A stretch of 64,000 bases of DNA from Lachnospiraceae bacterium (lineage in GTDB: Bacteria; Bacillota; Clostridia; Lachnospirales; Lachnospiraceae), in the NCBI GenBank assembly GCA_017542245.1, contig JAFXXN010000192.1, positions 16,255 through 80,254 on the forward strand. Direction: 5' to 3'. The notes below the pieces were generated by a model. That model worked only from the letters and a program-made list of their open reading frames with translations. It ran no database searches and was not told the DNA's origin. The number at the start of each line of letters is the position of its first letter. Within the stretch, counting starts at the first letter, position 1. Below, one piece after another: positions 44,953-54,719 of the stretch. The translations under genes were made by a program, and so were the position numbers.

Positions 44953-46464
44953 TCAGCCATTCAGAAGACTCAAAATAGTCTGAGGTCTTTCGTTAGCCTG
45001 GGCAAGCATAGCCGTTCCTGCCTGCTGAAGTACATTCTGCTGAGTAAATGCAGTCATCTCTTCCGCCATGTCCGCATCCTCTATTCTTGACATAGCTTCC
45101 GTCATGTTAAGTCCGGCCGTATCAAGATTGGTCACAGTGTGCTCAAGCCTGTTCTGATAAGCACCAAGCTTTGATCTCATGGCAGAAACTGCATTTACCG
45201 CATTATCAAACATTGAAATGGCATAATTTGCAGACTCATAAGTACATACATTAAGATTTCTTATACCTAAAGTCTCCGAATCAATACGAGGTAATTTCAC
45301 CTCCATTGTCTGATCCTCATTTGCGCCCAGCTGGAGGAACATACTTCCCGCAGCAAGCAATGTAGATTTAACTTCAAGCTCGCCGTCAGAGGTATATGTC
45401 TGGTCCACGCTTCCGTCACCTTTAGCATCCGTAAAGACAGTTCCCGCAAGTCCGGGATCAAGCTTTATCTTCATTTCAAAACCGTCACCGTCTTTTACCG
45501 TTACTATATTTCCTTCTGCGGAATATGTTGAAGTCTCTGAAAAGCCGCTTTCTCCAAGACTTATCTCAGCGTCAACACCTTTCGCAGAAACAGTCTCTTC
45601 TTCATCGTACATAATACCTAAAGCATCTGCCAGATCAGGATTGTCACACTTTAATTCTATTTTCTGAGCTGAGCCATATCCTTTTGAAACAAATATCAGA
45701 TTTCCGCTACCGATATCCTGTTTCTCGTAACCGGCAGTCTCAGCAGGACCTTCGGTATTTTCATCACTTCCGAAGAAAACATCTATGCCTATAACATCAC
45801 ATGTGCTTCTAAGAGAAGCAAACCATTCCTCCTGGGTCATATCCTCCTTAAAGTCCACGGGTACCCCGTTTATGTACAATGTTCCTGCTTCTGCCTCCGA
45901 AACATCAGAAAGAGAAGGGGCCTCACAATTGATAACTGCCTGCCTGGCATCCGTTACCACGGTTATATCATAATTTCCCGCCATTACCGTATCAGAAGTA
46001 TAAATAATATCTACACCCGGTATATCCGAATATGAATTATTATCAAGATCGCCGTTAAGCAGGGACTTGGTATTGAACTCCGTCGTCTCAGAGATACGGT
46101 CAACTTCTTTTAAAAGCTGATTAATCTCTGTCTGCAGAGCCAATCTGTCATCTCCTGTATTGGTATCGCTTGCTCCCTGAACTGCAAGCTCCCTGCATCT
46201 CTGCAGAAGGGAAGTCACCTCGTTCAAGGCTCCTTCAGCTGTCTGTATTACAGATATTCCGTCCGATCCGTTCATAGAAGCTCTTTCAAGACCTTCTATC
46301 TGCGTTTTCATTTTTCTCGAAATAGCCATGCCCGCAGCATCATCGGCGGCTTTATTTATCTTATATCCTGACGATAATTTCTGCATAGCTTTATCAAGTG
46401 AATTTCCGGTTGTTCTCATATGTGCATTTGTCTGTAATGCTGAAATATTATGATTTATTCTCAT
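44953..46464 (-). CDS. fliC: Flagellin with large central variable domain
   Basis: 503 residues. The conserved N-terminal D0/D1 region (INHNISALQTNAHMRTTGNSLDKAM, then LSSGYKINKAADDAAGMAIS) and C-terminal D1/D0 region (SRIEDADMAEEMTAFTQQNVL, QANERPQTILSLL) are intact. Residues about 165-395 form a variable domain rich in acidic and beta-prone segments that would face outward on the filament. It is the filament protein and carries no cleavable signal because it is exported by the flagellar type III system. It lies 32 bp after a giant partner gene and may be transcribed with it from the sigma-D promoter. Confidence 0.97.
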   Translation of the reverse strand: MRINHNISALQTNAHMRTTGNSLDKAMQKLSSGYKINKAADDAAGMAISRKMKTQIEGLERASMNGSDGISVIQTAEGALNEVTSLLQRCRELAVQGASDTNTGDDRLALQTEINQLLKEVDRISETTEFNTKSLLNGDLDNNSYSDIPGVDIIYTSDTVMAGNYDITVVTDARQAVINCEAPSLSDVSEAEAGTLYINGVPVDFKEDMTQEEWFASLRSTCDVIGIDVFFGSDENTEGPAETAGYEKQDIGSGNLIFVSKGYGSAQKIELKCDNPDLADALGIMYDEEETVSAKGVDAEISLGESGFSETSTYSAEGNIVTVKDGDGFEMKIKLDPGLAGTVFTDAKGDGSVDQTYTSDGELEVKSTLLAAGSMFLQLGANEDQTMEVKLPRIDSETLGIRNLNVCTYESANYAISMFDNAVNAVSAMRSKLGAYQNRLEHTVTNLDTAGLNMTEAMSRIEDADMAEEMTAFTQQNVLQQAGTAMLAQANERPQTILSLLNG

Positions 46465-46496
46465 AGTCTATACCTCGCTTTCATTCTGTTCTTCTA

Positions 46497-49400
46497 TCAA
46501 AACGCCGAAACTATCGCTCCCGCCGCTTTATAAAGTTCATCTGCTCCGGGTATTCCCTCTTCATCCGACCCGTTTTTTAATCGGGAAAGATATGAAATAT
46601 AAGCATCGTCAGATTGTTCAATATTTGAATATGTTAAACCTTCTACCGATATGCCTGCTTCTGTAAGTTTCGCTTTAAGCGCCTCAATACTTTCATCGTT
46701 ACCTGTTTTTAATCCATCGCTTTTTCCTTTGGATGGCTTTATATATACTATTCCTTTCACTGACGGTCCATCATATTTCGTATCCATTATGACCATATTC
46801 AGATCAGCCCTGATACTGCTGTCTTTTTCTGATATCTGTACAGAAACCGTCCCACTGTTTCCGGAATTCCTGATAAGTGTCAGATTTACCTGCTTAGATC
46901 CGTTTTCATCTTCCACATTAAATCTGTAATGCCCCTTTCCGGCCAGTTTTTCAAGCATCTCTATCCGTTCAACTCTTGAATTCAGTTCAGCCGCTGCCTG
47001 AGCAGTTATCGCTGTTTTAAAAGCCTGTCCGGTAAGTGCATTAGCCATACGCGTCTTTATCCCAAGGAGTTCGTCCGTCTTTGACTGCGAATTAAGGGCT
47101 TCATTTAGTTCTGAGGATGATACGCTGACTGCAGTATCTGTCTTTCCGCCTTCCTCCAGAATATCTCTTAATGCATTTCTGTTAATAAACGAATCCTTAA
47201 TTCCCAAACTGTTAAGGAATGAAGCCTCCGTGGAGTTGGTCATCATTAAAGATGCAATTTCCTTTGCCTTCTCAATTGAACCGCTTCCTGGCGAATAGTT
47301 TTCGAGTCCCTCAGACAGGTCTTCCAAAGTTATATTCCCCAGATCTTTTCCAGCAAGAGCTTGGTTCCACGCTGAAGGTTCTGTCACATTTAGGCTTTTC
47401 TCCAAAAGTCCGTTCTGGTAGCGGAATGCTGAATCTATCTGATCCGTAACCGAATTTCTGTAATACGAATTCTTCTGTTCCGTTTGATCGTCAATCTTAA
47501 AATCTATTTCTGTATTAACAGATCTTACCTCTGTCATAAGATTCCTTAACGAAATCTCTTTTCCTGAGTTAAGTGCCGCTCCTAAAGCAGCTCCGTCATT
47601 TTTACTTATATTATACAGCAGTCTGTAAATTCCTATATAAGCATTTCTTTCATTTTCGCTTATCAGGCTGCTTTCCTCCATTTTTACCAGAAATTCTCCG
47701 TAACTTCGTTCCTTTGAAACGCCCTGCTCCTTAAGGAATGACGAAAGCTCGGAATCAAGTTCGTCGATACTCATATCAAGAGGATTTTTACCGTTTCTTA
47801 TCATATCCATAACAACCGGAGGCGTCATCTTCTGTATTATACCGCAGACCTTTGCATCATAATACTTTATCTCCGTAATGTTTTCGGATGTAATCTCCAT
47901 ACTGTTATATCCAAGTATTCTTACCGCTCTTCTGTTTGCCTCGGTAATATCAAGTCCGTTACCGTTAAGCAGGCTGTCAACACTTCCTCCAAATGCTTTC
48001 TTTATCGAATCACCCAGATCTCTTCTGATCTCGGTTGCAGAATTTTCATATTCGGTAAGCGCATTTTTCATGGAGGACGGATTTATTCTGATCGTATCAT
48101 TATTTTCCGCTGTTATTTCTTTCAGCTCACTGCCTTTTTCTGAAAGTTCTCCCAAAGTTATGCTGTGTCTTACGCTGAAAGTCATCCTATAAAGTTCAAG
48201 AGAGGAATCGGATACAGTTCTTAAGCTCTCTTCCGTCTTTAAAGCCAGTTCCAGTTCTGTCTCGGAAGCTTCTTTTAATGCTCCCATACCCTTATCATCG
48301 GCAGCTATTTCCTTATAAAGATCTCTTAAATACTCTTTTTCAAGTTCCCGTATTCCTTCCGTTACCCTCAGAAGACTGTCTGAAATGATATTTATCCCTT
48401 TCGACATAAGTCTTCTACCTGCCTCAAGGTTCATTCCATACCTTACTTCTTCCAGCCTGATCTTTATCTTAACTTCTTTTATTGTCAGCTGCTCTGACAA
48501 TCCCGCAGATAATGCACCGCTTCCTTTTTCCGCTTCCAAAGCATTTTCGGCATTTATAAGCTCTCCAAGGGAAATTTCATCCGTTTCAGGGTTGATGTTT
48601 GCCGTATATTTTATGGCTGCATCCGATATATGAGTCATTTCCTGCAGTGCAAGTGCTATCTGTTCATCCGCTTTTAAATCATCAGGATTGTTTTTGCTTA
48701 TAAGAACCCCCGAGGAAGCGGAACGCCCTTCCTGCATTGCTCCGACAGCTATTTGGAACAGGTTTTCTCTGTCATTATCATTTAACGCCTCTGCAAGTCC
48801 ATCAAGTTCATTCTTATAAATAAGATTTTCTGCTGTTAAAGGAATATCATGTTCAATAAGCCATCTTGCATTATCAAGAGATATGTTTTGGCTGTTATCC
48901 CCTGTTATCTCCTGTACTGAATCTGCTATTTCGGAAGCTTTTGTTTTTAACTGTTCCCACGCATTTTCATCAATTTTTATAAATCTCATCTCGCCGCTGT
49001 GAGTAGCCTTATATACATTTTCTATCGTCGGAGGCAGATTATTCTTTATCAGATATCCTTTGGATGAATCTGATAAACTTTTTGCTTCTTCGGCTTTTTC
49101 CGTTGCCTGTTTTATCTCCTCAATATTTTCTTCGGTTACGGGAATATCGGCCTCATAAAGCATTTTTGCAATAGCTCTTTCCATTCCGCTGTCGGTTCTG
49201 GCATTTAAAGCCATTTTTTCTACCGTTGCTTCAAACTCCTGTTTTTTTAATATACTTTCTTCAAGCCTTAAATCCTTAACCTTTCGGTTTTCTTTTATTC
49301 TTTCTATCGCCTTTTCAAGCCTTTCGCGGCTAAACTTTTCAACAGACATTCCTTCTTCTTCAAGTATGTCATAATCATCGCCGGTTAGATTTTTTACCAG

Positions 49401-49685
49401 CTCTTTATCATTGTTTGAACCTGCCTCTATTTCAGATTGTATTTTTTTACTCATTCCTTCGGGTTCTTTTCCCAAAGCTTCTTTAAAAGTATAAGTATAA
49501 TTTCGGTTTCCGTTCACAGACTTGCTGTCAGCAGTATTAAAAAAACCGACAACACCCCTGTTTTTATCCAAAGGTGCCGCGGTTTTTCTATTTTCATTAT
49601 TTTCTGCAATATCAATTAAGGATAAATCATTATTTATCCCTGTAGATTCTTTCATGGTACCGCCGAGTAAATCATTTATACGCAT
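46497..49685 (-). CDS. Large flagellin-linked protein (DUF6240-like, tentative), mostly helical
   Basis: 1062 residues, charged and helical with no signal peptide or membrane segment. A motif recurs: ADIPVTEENIEEI, NNLPPTIENVYKA, HDIPLTAENLIYK, NSMEITSENITEI. Each unit begins a helix after a 'D/N-x-P-x-T-x-E-N' turn, giving a tandem helical-repeat protein. The end (about 900-1062) turns beta-rich with YRFNVEDENGSKQVNLTLIR, recalling FliK-type C-terminal domains. Position directly before flagellin and behind a sigma-D-type promoter ties it to flagellar assembly, export or length control. Similar large proteins occur in Lachnospiraceae flagellar loci; I recall DUF6240 but cannot confirm it. Function unproven. 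Confidence 0.75.
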   Translation of the reverse strand: MRINDLLGGTMKESTGINNDLSLIDIAENNENRKTAAPLDKNRGVVGFFNTADSKSVNGNRNYTYTFKEALGKEPEGMSKKIQSEIEAGSNNDKELVKNLTGDDYDILEEEGMSVEKFSRERLEKAIERIKENRKVKDLRLEESILKKQEFEATVEKMALNARTDSGMERAIAKMLYEADIPVTEENIEEIKQATEKAEEAKSLSDSSKGYLIKNNLPPTIENVYKATHSGEMRFIKIDENAWEQLKTKASEIADSVQEITGDNSQNISLDNARWLIEHDIPLTAENLIYKNELDGLAEALNDNDRENLFQIAVGAMQEGRSASSGVLISKNNPDDLKADEQIALALQEMTHISDAAIKYTANINPETDEISLGELINAENALEAEKGSGALSAGLSEQLTIKEVKIKIRLEEVRYGMNLEAGRRLMSKGINIISDSLLRVTEGIRELEKEYLRDLYKEIAADDKGMGALKEASETELELALKTEESLRTVSDSSLELYRMTFSVRHSITLGELSEKGSELKEITAENNDTIRINPSSMKNALTEYENSATEIRRDLGDSIKKAFGGSVDSLLNGNGLDITEANRRAVRILGYNSMEITSENITEIKYYDAKVCGIIQKMTPPVVMDMIRNGKNPLDMSIDELDSELSSFLKEQGVSKERSYGEFLVKMEESSLISENERNAYIGIYRLLYNISKNDGAALGAALNSGKEISLRNLMTEVRSVNTEIDFKIDDQTEQKNSYYRNSVTDQIDSAFRYQNGLLEKSLNVTEPSAWNQALAGKDLGNITLEDLSEGLENYSPGSGSIEKAKEIASLMMTNSTEASFLNSLGIKDSFINRNALRDILEEGGKTDTAVSVSSSELNEALNSQSKTDELLGIKTRMANALTGQAFKTAITAQAAAELNSRVERIEMLEKLAGKGHYRFNVEDENGSKQVNLTLIRNSGNSGTVSVQISEKDSSIRADLNMVIMDTKYDGPSVKGIVYIKPSKGKSDGLKTGNDESIEALKAKLTEAGISVEGLTYSNIEQSDDAYISYLSRLKNGSDEEGIPGADELYKAAGAIVSAF

Positions 49686-49766
49686 GCCTGGCTCCGTTCC
49701 GCCCCGGAAACTGACGATACCTCCGTGTATCCATTTCCTTGCAGTTATTTCATCCCTGTACTTTTA

Positions 49767-49794
49767 TTTTCGGCAGAAACGGACAAAAACTTTA
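49767..49794 (-). promoter_or_regulatory. Sigma-D (sigma-28) type flagellar promoter
   Basis: On the minus strand TAAA (49794-49791), 16 bp, GCCGAAAA (49774-49767), close to the SigD consensus TAAA-N15-GCCGATAA. The -35 box overlaps the TAA stop of the ACT-domain gene. The leader to ATG 49685 is about 75 nt with GGAG 8 bases before the start. Confidence 0.75.
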
Positions 49795-50178
49795 TACCTC
49801 TTCCAAAACCTTTTCAATTTCCTCAGGATTTGCCACTTTTAAAATAATAACAGGACCTTCTTCAGTAGGAAGTGTATACATATATTCTATACTAGAAACA
49901 TACCCTTCAAGTTTACAAAGAAGATTGTAAAGAAATCCAATCTGATAATCTGCTTTTACAGCAAGAACATCCGTGATCCTGGCAGGGAATCCTGCTGCCT
50001 TAAGCTCTTCTTTTGCCTTCTCGGCATCCGAAACTATGAGGCGGAGCATTCCAAATTCGGAAGTATCTGCAAGGCTCATGGTCTTGATATCAATCCCGCT
50101 TTCCTTGAGTACCTGTGTAATGAGCTTCATGCGCCCTTCTTTGTTTTCCACAAAAACCGATAATTGTTTAAGTATCAT
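49792..50178 (-). CDS. ACT-domain protein, amino-acid binding type
   Basis: 128 residues consisting of two ACT-like units (QLSVFVENKEGRMKLITQVLKESGIDIKTMSLADT and FLYNLLCKLEGYVSSIEYMYTLP). It lies directly after phenylacetate-CoA ligase (41-bp gap), a pairing seen with indolepyruvate oxidoreductase genes. It probably senses an aromatic amino acid or a related acid and adjusts the pathway. No catalytic domain. Confidence 0.9.
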   Translation of the reverse strand: MILKQLSVFVENKEGRMKLITQVLKESGIDIKTMSLADTSEFGMLRLIVSDAEKAKEELKAAGFPARITDVLAVKADYQIGFLYNLLCKLEGYVSSIEYMYTLPTEEGPVIILKVANPEEIEKVLEEV

Positions 50179-50219
50179 AATAAACCCCCAATCTGCCTTT
50201 GCCTTCCGAGGCTGTTTAT

Positions 50220-51515
50220 TTACAGTTTACGCTTATCAATTACACGCTTTGCCTTTCCTTCACTTCTCTCAAGCGTCTTAGGTTCAACAAGTTTAACCTT
50301 TGGTGCAATAAGAAGTGCCTGTTGCAGAACATGTGTGATTTTCTTGGTCAGGTTTTCAAGTTCTTTTATCTCGTCAGAGAAGAATTTCTCATCAACCTCT
50401 ACAAGAACTTCCAAAGTATCAAGGTTGTTCTCACGGTCAACTATCATAAGGTAATTCGGACTTGTTTCGCCCATTTCAAGAAGGGCTGCCTCAACCTGTG
50501 AAGGGAATACGTTTACGCCGCGGATGATAAGCATATCATCCGAACGTCCAACGAATCTCGAAAGTCTTGCAGTTGTACGTCCGCACTCGCATTTTCCATG
50601 AGATATACTTGTAAGATCCTTTGTCCTATAGCGGATAAGAGGAAGCGCTTCCTTTGTAAGAGTTGTAAATACCAGTTCGCCAATCTCACCGTCGCCGATC
50701 GGATTCAGGGTATCTGCTGAAATTATCTCAGGAAGGAAATGATCTTCATTTATATGAAGTCCTTTATGATAAATACAGTCGCCTGCAACACCGGGTCCCA
50801 TGATCTCGCTCAATCCGTAAATATCATGAGCATGGATATGAAGACGTGATTCCATCTGATTTCTCATCTCCTCGGTCCAAGGCTCTGCACCGCATACCGA
50901 AGCTTTTAACTTAAGCTCGTCGAGAATTCCCTGTTCCTCAATAGCTTCAGTCAGATACATAAGATAAGAAGGAGTACACATGATTGCTGTAACTCCGAGA
51001 TCTTTCATCATGGTAAGCTGCTTCTTTGTATTTCCTGTTGAAATAGGCACAACAGTTGCACCCACATTCTCAACTCCGTAGTGAGCTCCCAAGCCTCCGG
51101 TAAATAACCCGTATCCGTAAGATACCTGAACGGTATCCTCTCTTCCTATTCCGGCCATGGTAAGAACTCTTGATACACACTCTGACCATACTTCGATATC
51201 GCGTCTGGTATATCCAACAACGGTAGCCTTTCCGGTTGTACCCGATGATGCGTGTATTCTTACCACCTCAGATCTAGGAACTGCAAAAAGCCCGCAAGGA
51301 TATGTATTTCTTAAATCATCCTTTGTTGTAAAGGGAAGCTTTGTAATATCCTCTATCCCCTTGATATCTCCGGGTTCAAGTCCCACAGCCTGCATCTTCT
51401 TACGATAATATTCCACACTGTGATAAACATATTTTACCTGTTTGACAAGCCTTGCACTCTGAAGATGTTCCATCTCATCGCGGCTCATACATTCCTTTGC
51501 TTCATTCCAGATCAT
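50220..51515 (-). CDS. paaK: Phenylacetate-CoA ligase
   Basis: 431 residues of the adenylate-forming family. The P-loop-like SSGTTGKATVVGYTRRDIEVW, DIYGLSEIMGPG, and IRYRTKDLTSI (with the conserved Asp) and the C-terminal VRGVNVFPSQVE Lys/Arg region match PaaK. It activates aryl acetates, products or substrates of the neighbouring keto-acid oxidoreductase, as CoA thioesters. Own promoter at 51559-51587. Confidence 0.94.
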   Translation of the reverse strand: MIWNEAKECMSRDEMEHLQSARLVKQVKYVYHSVEYYRKKMQAVGLEPGDIKGIEDITKLPFTTKDDLRNTYPCGLFAVPRSEVVRIHASSGTTGKATVVGYTRRDIEVWSECVSRVLTMAGIGREDTVQVSYGYGLFTGGLGAHYGVENVGATVVPISTGNTKKQLTMMKDLGVTAIMCTPSYLMYLTEAIEEQGILDELKLKASVCGAEPWTEEMRNQMESRLHIHAHDIYGLSEIMGPGVAGDCIYHKGLHINEDHFLPEIISADTLNPIGDGEIGELVFTTLTKEALPLIRYRTKDLTSISHGKCECGRTTARLSRFVGRSDDMLIIRGVNVFPSQVEAALLEMGETSPNYLMIVDRENNLDTLEVLVEVDEKFFSDEIKELENLTKKITHVLQQALLIAPKVKLVEPKTLERSEGKAKRVIDKRKL

Positions 51516-51558
51516 AATAATACCTTTGGCTTAGCCGTTCCTCTCTGTGTTTTTTTCT

Positions 51559-51587
51559 ATTATAAGCCTATAATACCAAAATAACAA
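51559..51587 (-). promoter_or_regulatory. Promoter of paaK
   Basis: TTGTTA (51587-51582), 17 bp, TATAAT (51564-51559) on the minus strand, giving paaK-ACT a transcript separate from iorAB. Confidence 0.7.
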
Positions 51588-51620
51588 TGCTCGTCATGCT
51601 ATATTTTTAACCACTTTCTA

Positions 51621-52190
51621 TCACATAGCATACCCAACTTCAAATGCCTGCTTATTAATCTCTATTGTTTTTGGAGGAACAGTACTTTCTATAACTTCAA
51701 GCCAATCCTCTTTCTTAAAGTCCATATGTTTTGCAGCCATTCCGAGAACAATGATATTGAAAGTCCTCGCATTTCCAAGTTTCAGTGCTTCTTCCATGGC
51801 ATTTACTTTAAGCACTTTATATTTCTTTTCAAGGCCTTCGATTATGCCCTCAGGATATTTTGCGGCACCTATAACTACCGGCATGGGATCTATCCTTTGA
51901 TCATTGACAACAAGAACTCCGTCCTTCTTCAGGAAATGAGCATATCTTAATGCCTCAAGTTTCTCAAATGCAATAAGCACATCTGCCTGTCCTTCCTCAA
52001 CTATGGGCTCGTTTACCTTTTCACCGTAACGAACAAATGTTACTACGCTTCCGCCACGCTGAGCCATACCATGAACCTCGGAAAGTTTAACATCAAAGCC
52101 TGCTTTTATAGTTATTCCGCCAAGTATACGGCTGGTAAGAAGTGTTCCCTGTCCACCGACACCGACTATCATAATATTTTTAGTTTCCAT
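51621..52190 (-). CDS. iorB: Indolepyruvate ferredoxin oxidoreductase, beta subunit
   Basis: 189 residues from ATG 52190 with GGAGG 5 bases upstream. It is the gamma-type (POR_gamma) subunit: IMIVGVGGQGTLLTSRILG at the N-terminus, EVHGMAQRGGSVVTFVRYG, and DVLIAFEKLEALRY. Together with IorA it oxidises indolepyruvate and other aryl pyruvates to acyl-CoA, or reverses the reaction, with ferredoxin. 29 bp after iorA. Confidence 0.95.
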   Translation of the reverse strand: METKNIMIVGVGGQGTLLTSRILGGITIKAGFDVKLSEVHGMAQRGGSVVTFVRYGEKVNEPIVEEGQADVLIAFEKLEALRYAHFLKKDGVLVVNDQRIDPMPVVIGAAKYPEGIIEGLEKKYKVLKVNAMEEALKLGNARTFNIIVLGMAAKHMDFKKEDWLEVIESTVPPKTIEINKQAFEVGYAM

Positions 52191-52219
52191 ATTATCCTCC
52201 GAATTATCAGTCACTCTAT

Positions 52220-53953
52220 TTATCTTAAAATAGCTCCGAATTTACACTGGCCCTCGCACAGACCACAGCCGTTACACATAGTAGCATTAATGGATACTGT
52301 GCCGTCATCAGCCTTTGTGATAGCGGGGCAAGCAGGCTTCATGCACATGTAACAACGCTTACACTTGTCCGTATCAATATGGAATGCGGGCTTCGGCTTA
52401 TTGGATTTAAGAAGTGCACAAGGTGCCTGTACTATGATAACGGATACTGCATCACGGGCTACTTCTTCTTTTACAGCCTTCTCAAGCTCCTTAGTATCAA
52501 ATGCGTTTACTATTCTGGTATTCTCTATACCGATTCCGTCATGACAGAGCTTAAACAGATCAATAGCCGGAACTATCTCACCTCTCAAAGTCTTACCTGT
52601 TGCGGCATGATCCTGGTGTCCGGTCATACCCGTGGTTGAGTTGTCAAGAATAAGTACTGTGCCGGTACTCTGGTTGTAGAACATATTCATCAGAGAATTA
52701 ACACCTGTATGCATAAATGTTGAATCACCGATAACAGCAACCCAATCCTTTATGTATTCTTTGCCCTTTGCCTTCTCCATACCGTGAAGTGTAGAGATGG
52801 AAGAACCCATACATACAGTAGTTTCAACTACACTGAGAGGTGCAACCGCACCAAGTGTATAGCATCCGATATCTCCTGCTGCATGAATTTTCAATTTATT
52901 AAGAGTAAAGAAGGTACTTCTGTGAGGACATCCGGGACAAAGTATCGGAGGTCTTACAGGTACGTCAGCCTTCTGCTCTATCTGCAGTTCCTGTCCAAGG
53001 ATAGCTTTCTTAAGCATGTTTGTGCTGTATTCACCCTGAATGGTAAGTATTTCTTTTCCAACACACTCTATTCCCCAGGATTTAACCTGCTCTTCAATGA
53101 TAGGATCAAGTTCCTCGATAATGTAGAGCTTATCTACTTTCTTTGAGAAATCGATTATCATCTGTTTAGGAAGCGGATTTACACAGCCAAGCTTAAGAAC
53201 TGAAGCTGTGGGAAGCGCTTCTTTAACATACTGATAAGGAATACCCGAAGTAATAACACCGATCTTGGTATCATTCATTTCTATCCTGTTTATAGGAAAT
53301 TCAGCTCCGTCCACAGCCATCTGCTTCTCTCTGGCTTCTACAACAGGATGACGCTTGATGGCATTGCCGGGCATCATAACATTCTTTGCCACATTTTTTG
53401 TATATTCGATATCTATGGGCTCGCAGCGATCCTCAAGTTCCACCAATCCCTGAGAATGTGCAATACGTGTAGTAGTCCTGAACATAACGGGAGTATCATA
53501 TTTTTCACTTATATCATAAGCAAACTTAATGAATTCCTTTGCTTCGGCACTGTCGGAAGGCTCGATCACGGGGATATGAGCAGCACGTGCTACCGCACGT
53601 GAATCCTGTTCATTCTGTGAACTGTACATTCCGGGATCATCTGCCGCAACAAGGACAAGTCCTCCGGTAACTCCTATATAACTAACAGTGTAGAGCGGAT
53701 CAGATGCCACATTAACACCTACATGTTTCATTGAAACAAGTGACCTTACACCTGCCAAAGAAGCTCCTATGGCTACTTCCATAGCTACCTTCTCATTAGG
53801 TGACCACTCACAGTAAATCTCTTCATACTTAACAATATTTTCACTTATTTCGGTACTGGGTGTTCCCGGATATGCGGCTGAAACCTTAACTCCTGCTTCA
53901 TATGCTCCGCGGGCAATAGCTTCATTTCCCAGCATCAGTTTTTTCTCTGCCAT
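52220..53953 (-). CDS. iorA: Indolepyruvate ferredoxin oxidoreductase, alpha subunit
   Basis: 577 residues from ATG 53953, with AAGGAGG 8 bases upstream. The fused pyruvate-ferredoxin-type domains read GNEAIARGAYEAGVKVSAAYPGTPSTEI, then the TPP motif GDSTFMHTGVNSLMN and the C-terminal ferredoxin-like clusters CKRCYMCMKPAC and CNGCGLCEGQC. It is the catalytic thiamine-diphosphate iron-sulfur subunit. The thiamine pyrophosphokinase gene at 13.5 kb would provide its cofactor. Confidence 0.96.
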   Translation of the reverse strand: MAEKKLMLGNEAIARGAYEAGVKVSAAYPGTPSTEISENIVKYEEIYCEWSPNEKVAMEVAIGASLAGVRSLVSMKHVGVNVASDPLYTVSYIGVTGGLVLVAADDPGMYSSQNEQDSRAVARAAHIPVIEPSDSAEAKEFIKFAYDISEKYDTPVMFRTTTRIAHSQGLVELEDRCEPIDIEYTKNVAKNVMMPGNAIKRHPVVEAREKQMAVDGAEFPINRIEMNDTKIGVITSGIPYQYVKEALPTASVLKLGCVNPLPKQMIIDFSKKVDKLYIIEELDPIIEEQVKSWGIECVGKEILTIQGEYSTNMLKKAILGQELQIEQKADVPVRPPILCPGCPHRSTFFTLNKLKIHAAGDIGCYTLGAVAPLSVVETTVCMGSSISTLHGMEKAKGKEYIKDWVAVIGDSTFMHTGVNSLMNMFYNQSTGTVLILDNSTTGMTGHQDHAATGKTLRGEIVPAIDLFKLCHDGIGIENTRIVNAFDTKELEKAVKEEVARDAVSVIIVQAPCALLKSNKPKPAFHIDTDKCKRCYMCMKPACPAITKADDGTVSINATMCNGCGLCEGQCKFGAILR

Positions 53954-53989
53954 CAGCAAAACCTCCTTCAAATTTATACCCAAAAAATA

Positions 53990-54017
53990 ATTATATCACC
54001 TTGAACGAAAGTGTCAA
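53990..54017 (-). promoter_or_regulatory. Promoter of iorAB
   Basis: TTGACA (54017-54012), 16 bp, TATAAT (53995-53990) on the minus strand. Confidence 0.75.
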
Positions 54018-54057
54018 GAAAATTTACCGTGAATCTTACTGTTAAGTAGCATATTTA

Positions 54058-54086
54058 TTGACAAATACCTCTTCTACAGATATAAT
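54058..54086 (+). promoter_or_regulatory. Consensus promoter of the LiaF-like/DHH/TIR operon
   Basis: TTGACA (54058-54063), 17 bp, TATAAT (54081-54086), a perfect SigA match. It is divergent from the iorAB promoter and drives the three following plus-strand genes, which have no internal promoter or terminator that I can see. Confidence 0.8.
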
Positions 54087-54138
54087 ATAATAGGTTTTTG
54101 TGTGTTTTAACAGGATAAAAAGAAAGCGAGGTTTTGGT

Positions 54139-54705
54139 ATGTTTTTTGGGATCTTTCCCTTTCCTTTTCTGATAATCGCTATTATCGCAATCGTATGCGT
54201 TCGAAAAAAGAATATGAACAACCGGCTCCCGGGAGACGGAAATAACCGTGGATATATAGACTATGACCGGAATATGACCTACAACGGCAGTAATTTTCCG
54301 GATAAAAACCGCTATGTGCAGGAACCCGGATTTGTTCAGAACGGCGGGATGCCGTATATGAGCGAAAACGGTGAGGATATTGTAATCGATAACAGTATGG
54401 GAAATCTAACAAGGTATCTGCAATCATCTCATTTAAGAAGTCTAAAAATAAGCAACGGTATGGGCAATTGCATAATTTACTATGACAATGTCATGGTAGA
54501 TGAGTTTGGATCAAATTTGACAATCAATAACGGAATGGGCACAGTCAAGGTTTATATTCCTCCGTTTTACAGATTCCAGATGAGTCAGAATAACGGTCTT
54601 GGAAGTATCAAGGTTCACGGCAACCCAAGTATGAACCCACAGGATCCGATGATTGAAGCATATGTTGAAAACGGTCTCGGCAAAGTTGATTTCTATTTTG
54701 GCTAA
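54139..54705 (+). CDS. Membrane-anchored LiaF-like beta-repeat protein
   Basis: 188 residues from ATG 54139 (GCGAGG 8 bases upstream). One N-terminal membrane segment (FFGIFPFPFLIIAIIAIVCV) is followed by a polar linker of about 60 residues. Then come five similar beta units: NSMGNLTRYL, NGMGNCIIYYD, NNGMGTVKVYI, NNGLGSIKVHG and ENGLGKVDFYFG. This is like the LiaF / DUF4097 C-terminal beta-helix found in cell-envelope stress proteins. It begins a three-gene operon, 14 bp before the DHH gene. The short cytoplasmic N-terminus makes the repeat domain either outside or inside depending on orientation, which the sequence does not settle. Confidence 0.7.
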   Translation: MFFGIFPFPFLIIAIIAIVCVRKKNMNNRLPGDGNNRGYIDYDRNMTYNGSNFPDKNRYVQEPGFVQNGGMPYMSENGEDIVIDNSMGNLTRYLQSSHLRSLKISNGMGNCIIYYDNVMVDEFGSNLTINNGMGTVKVYIPPFYRFQMSQNNGLGSIKVHGNPSMNPQDPMIEAYVENGLGKVDFYFG

Positions 54706-54719
54706 ACAAGGAGGATATT

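Noticed and set aside
44941-44955. TGAGA/TCTCA hairpin overlapping the flagellin stop as a terminator
   Set aside because: The stem is only 5 bp of mixed composition and lacks a proper T run, so termination after flagellin is not supported by it.
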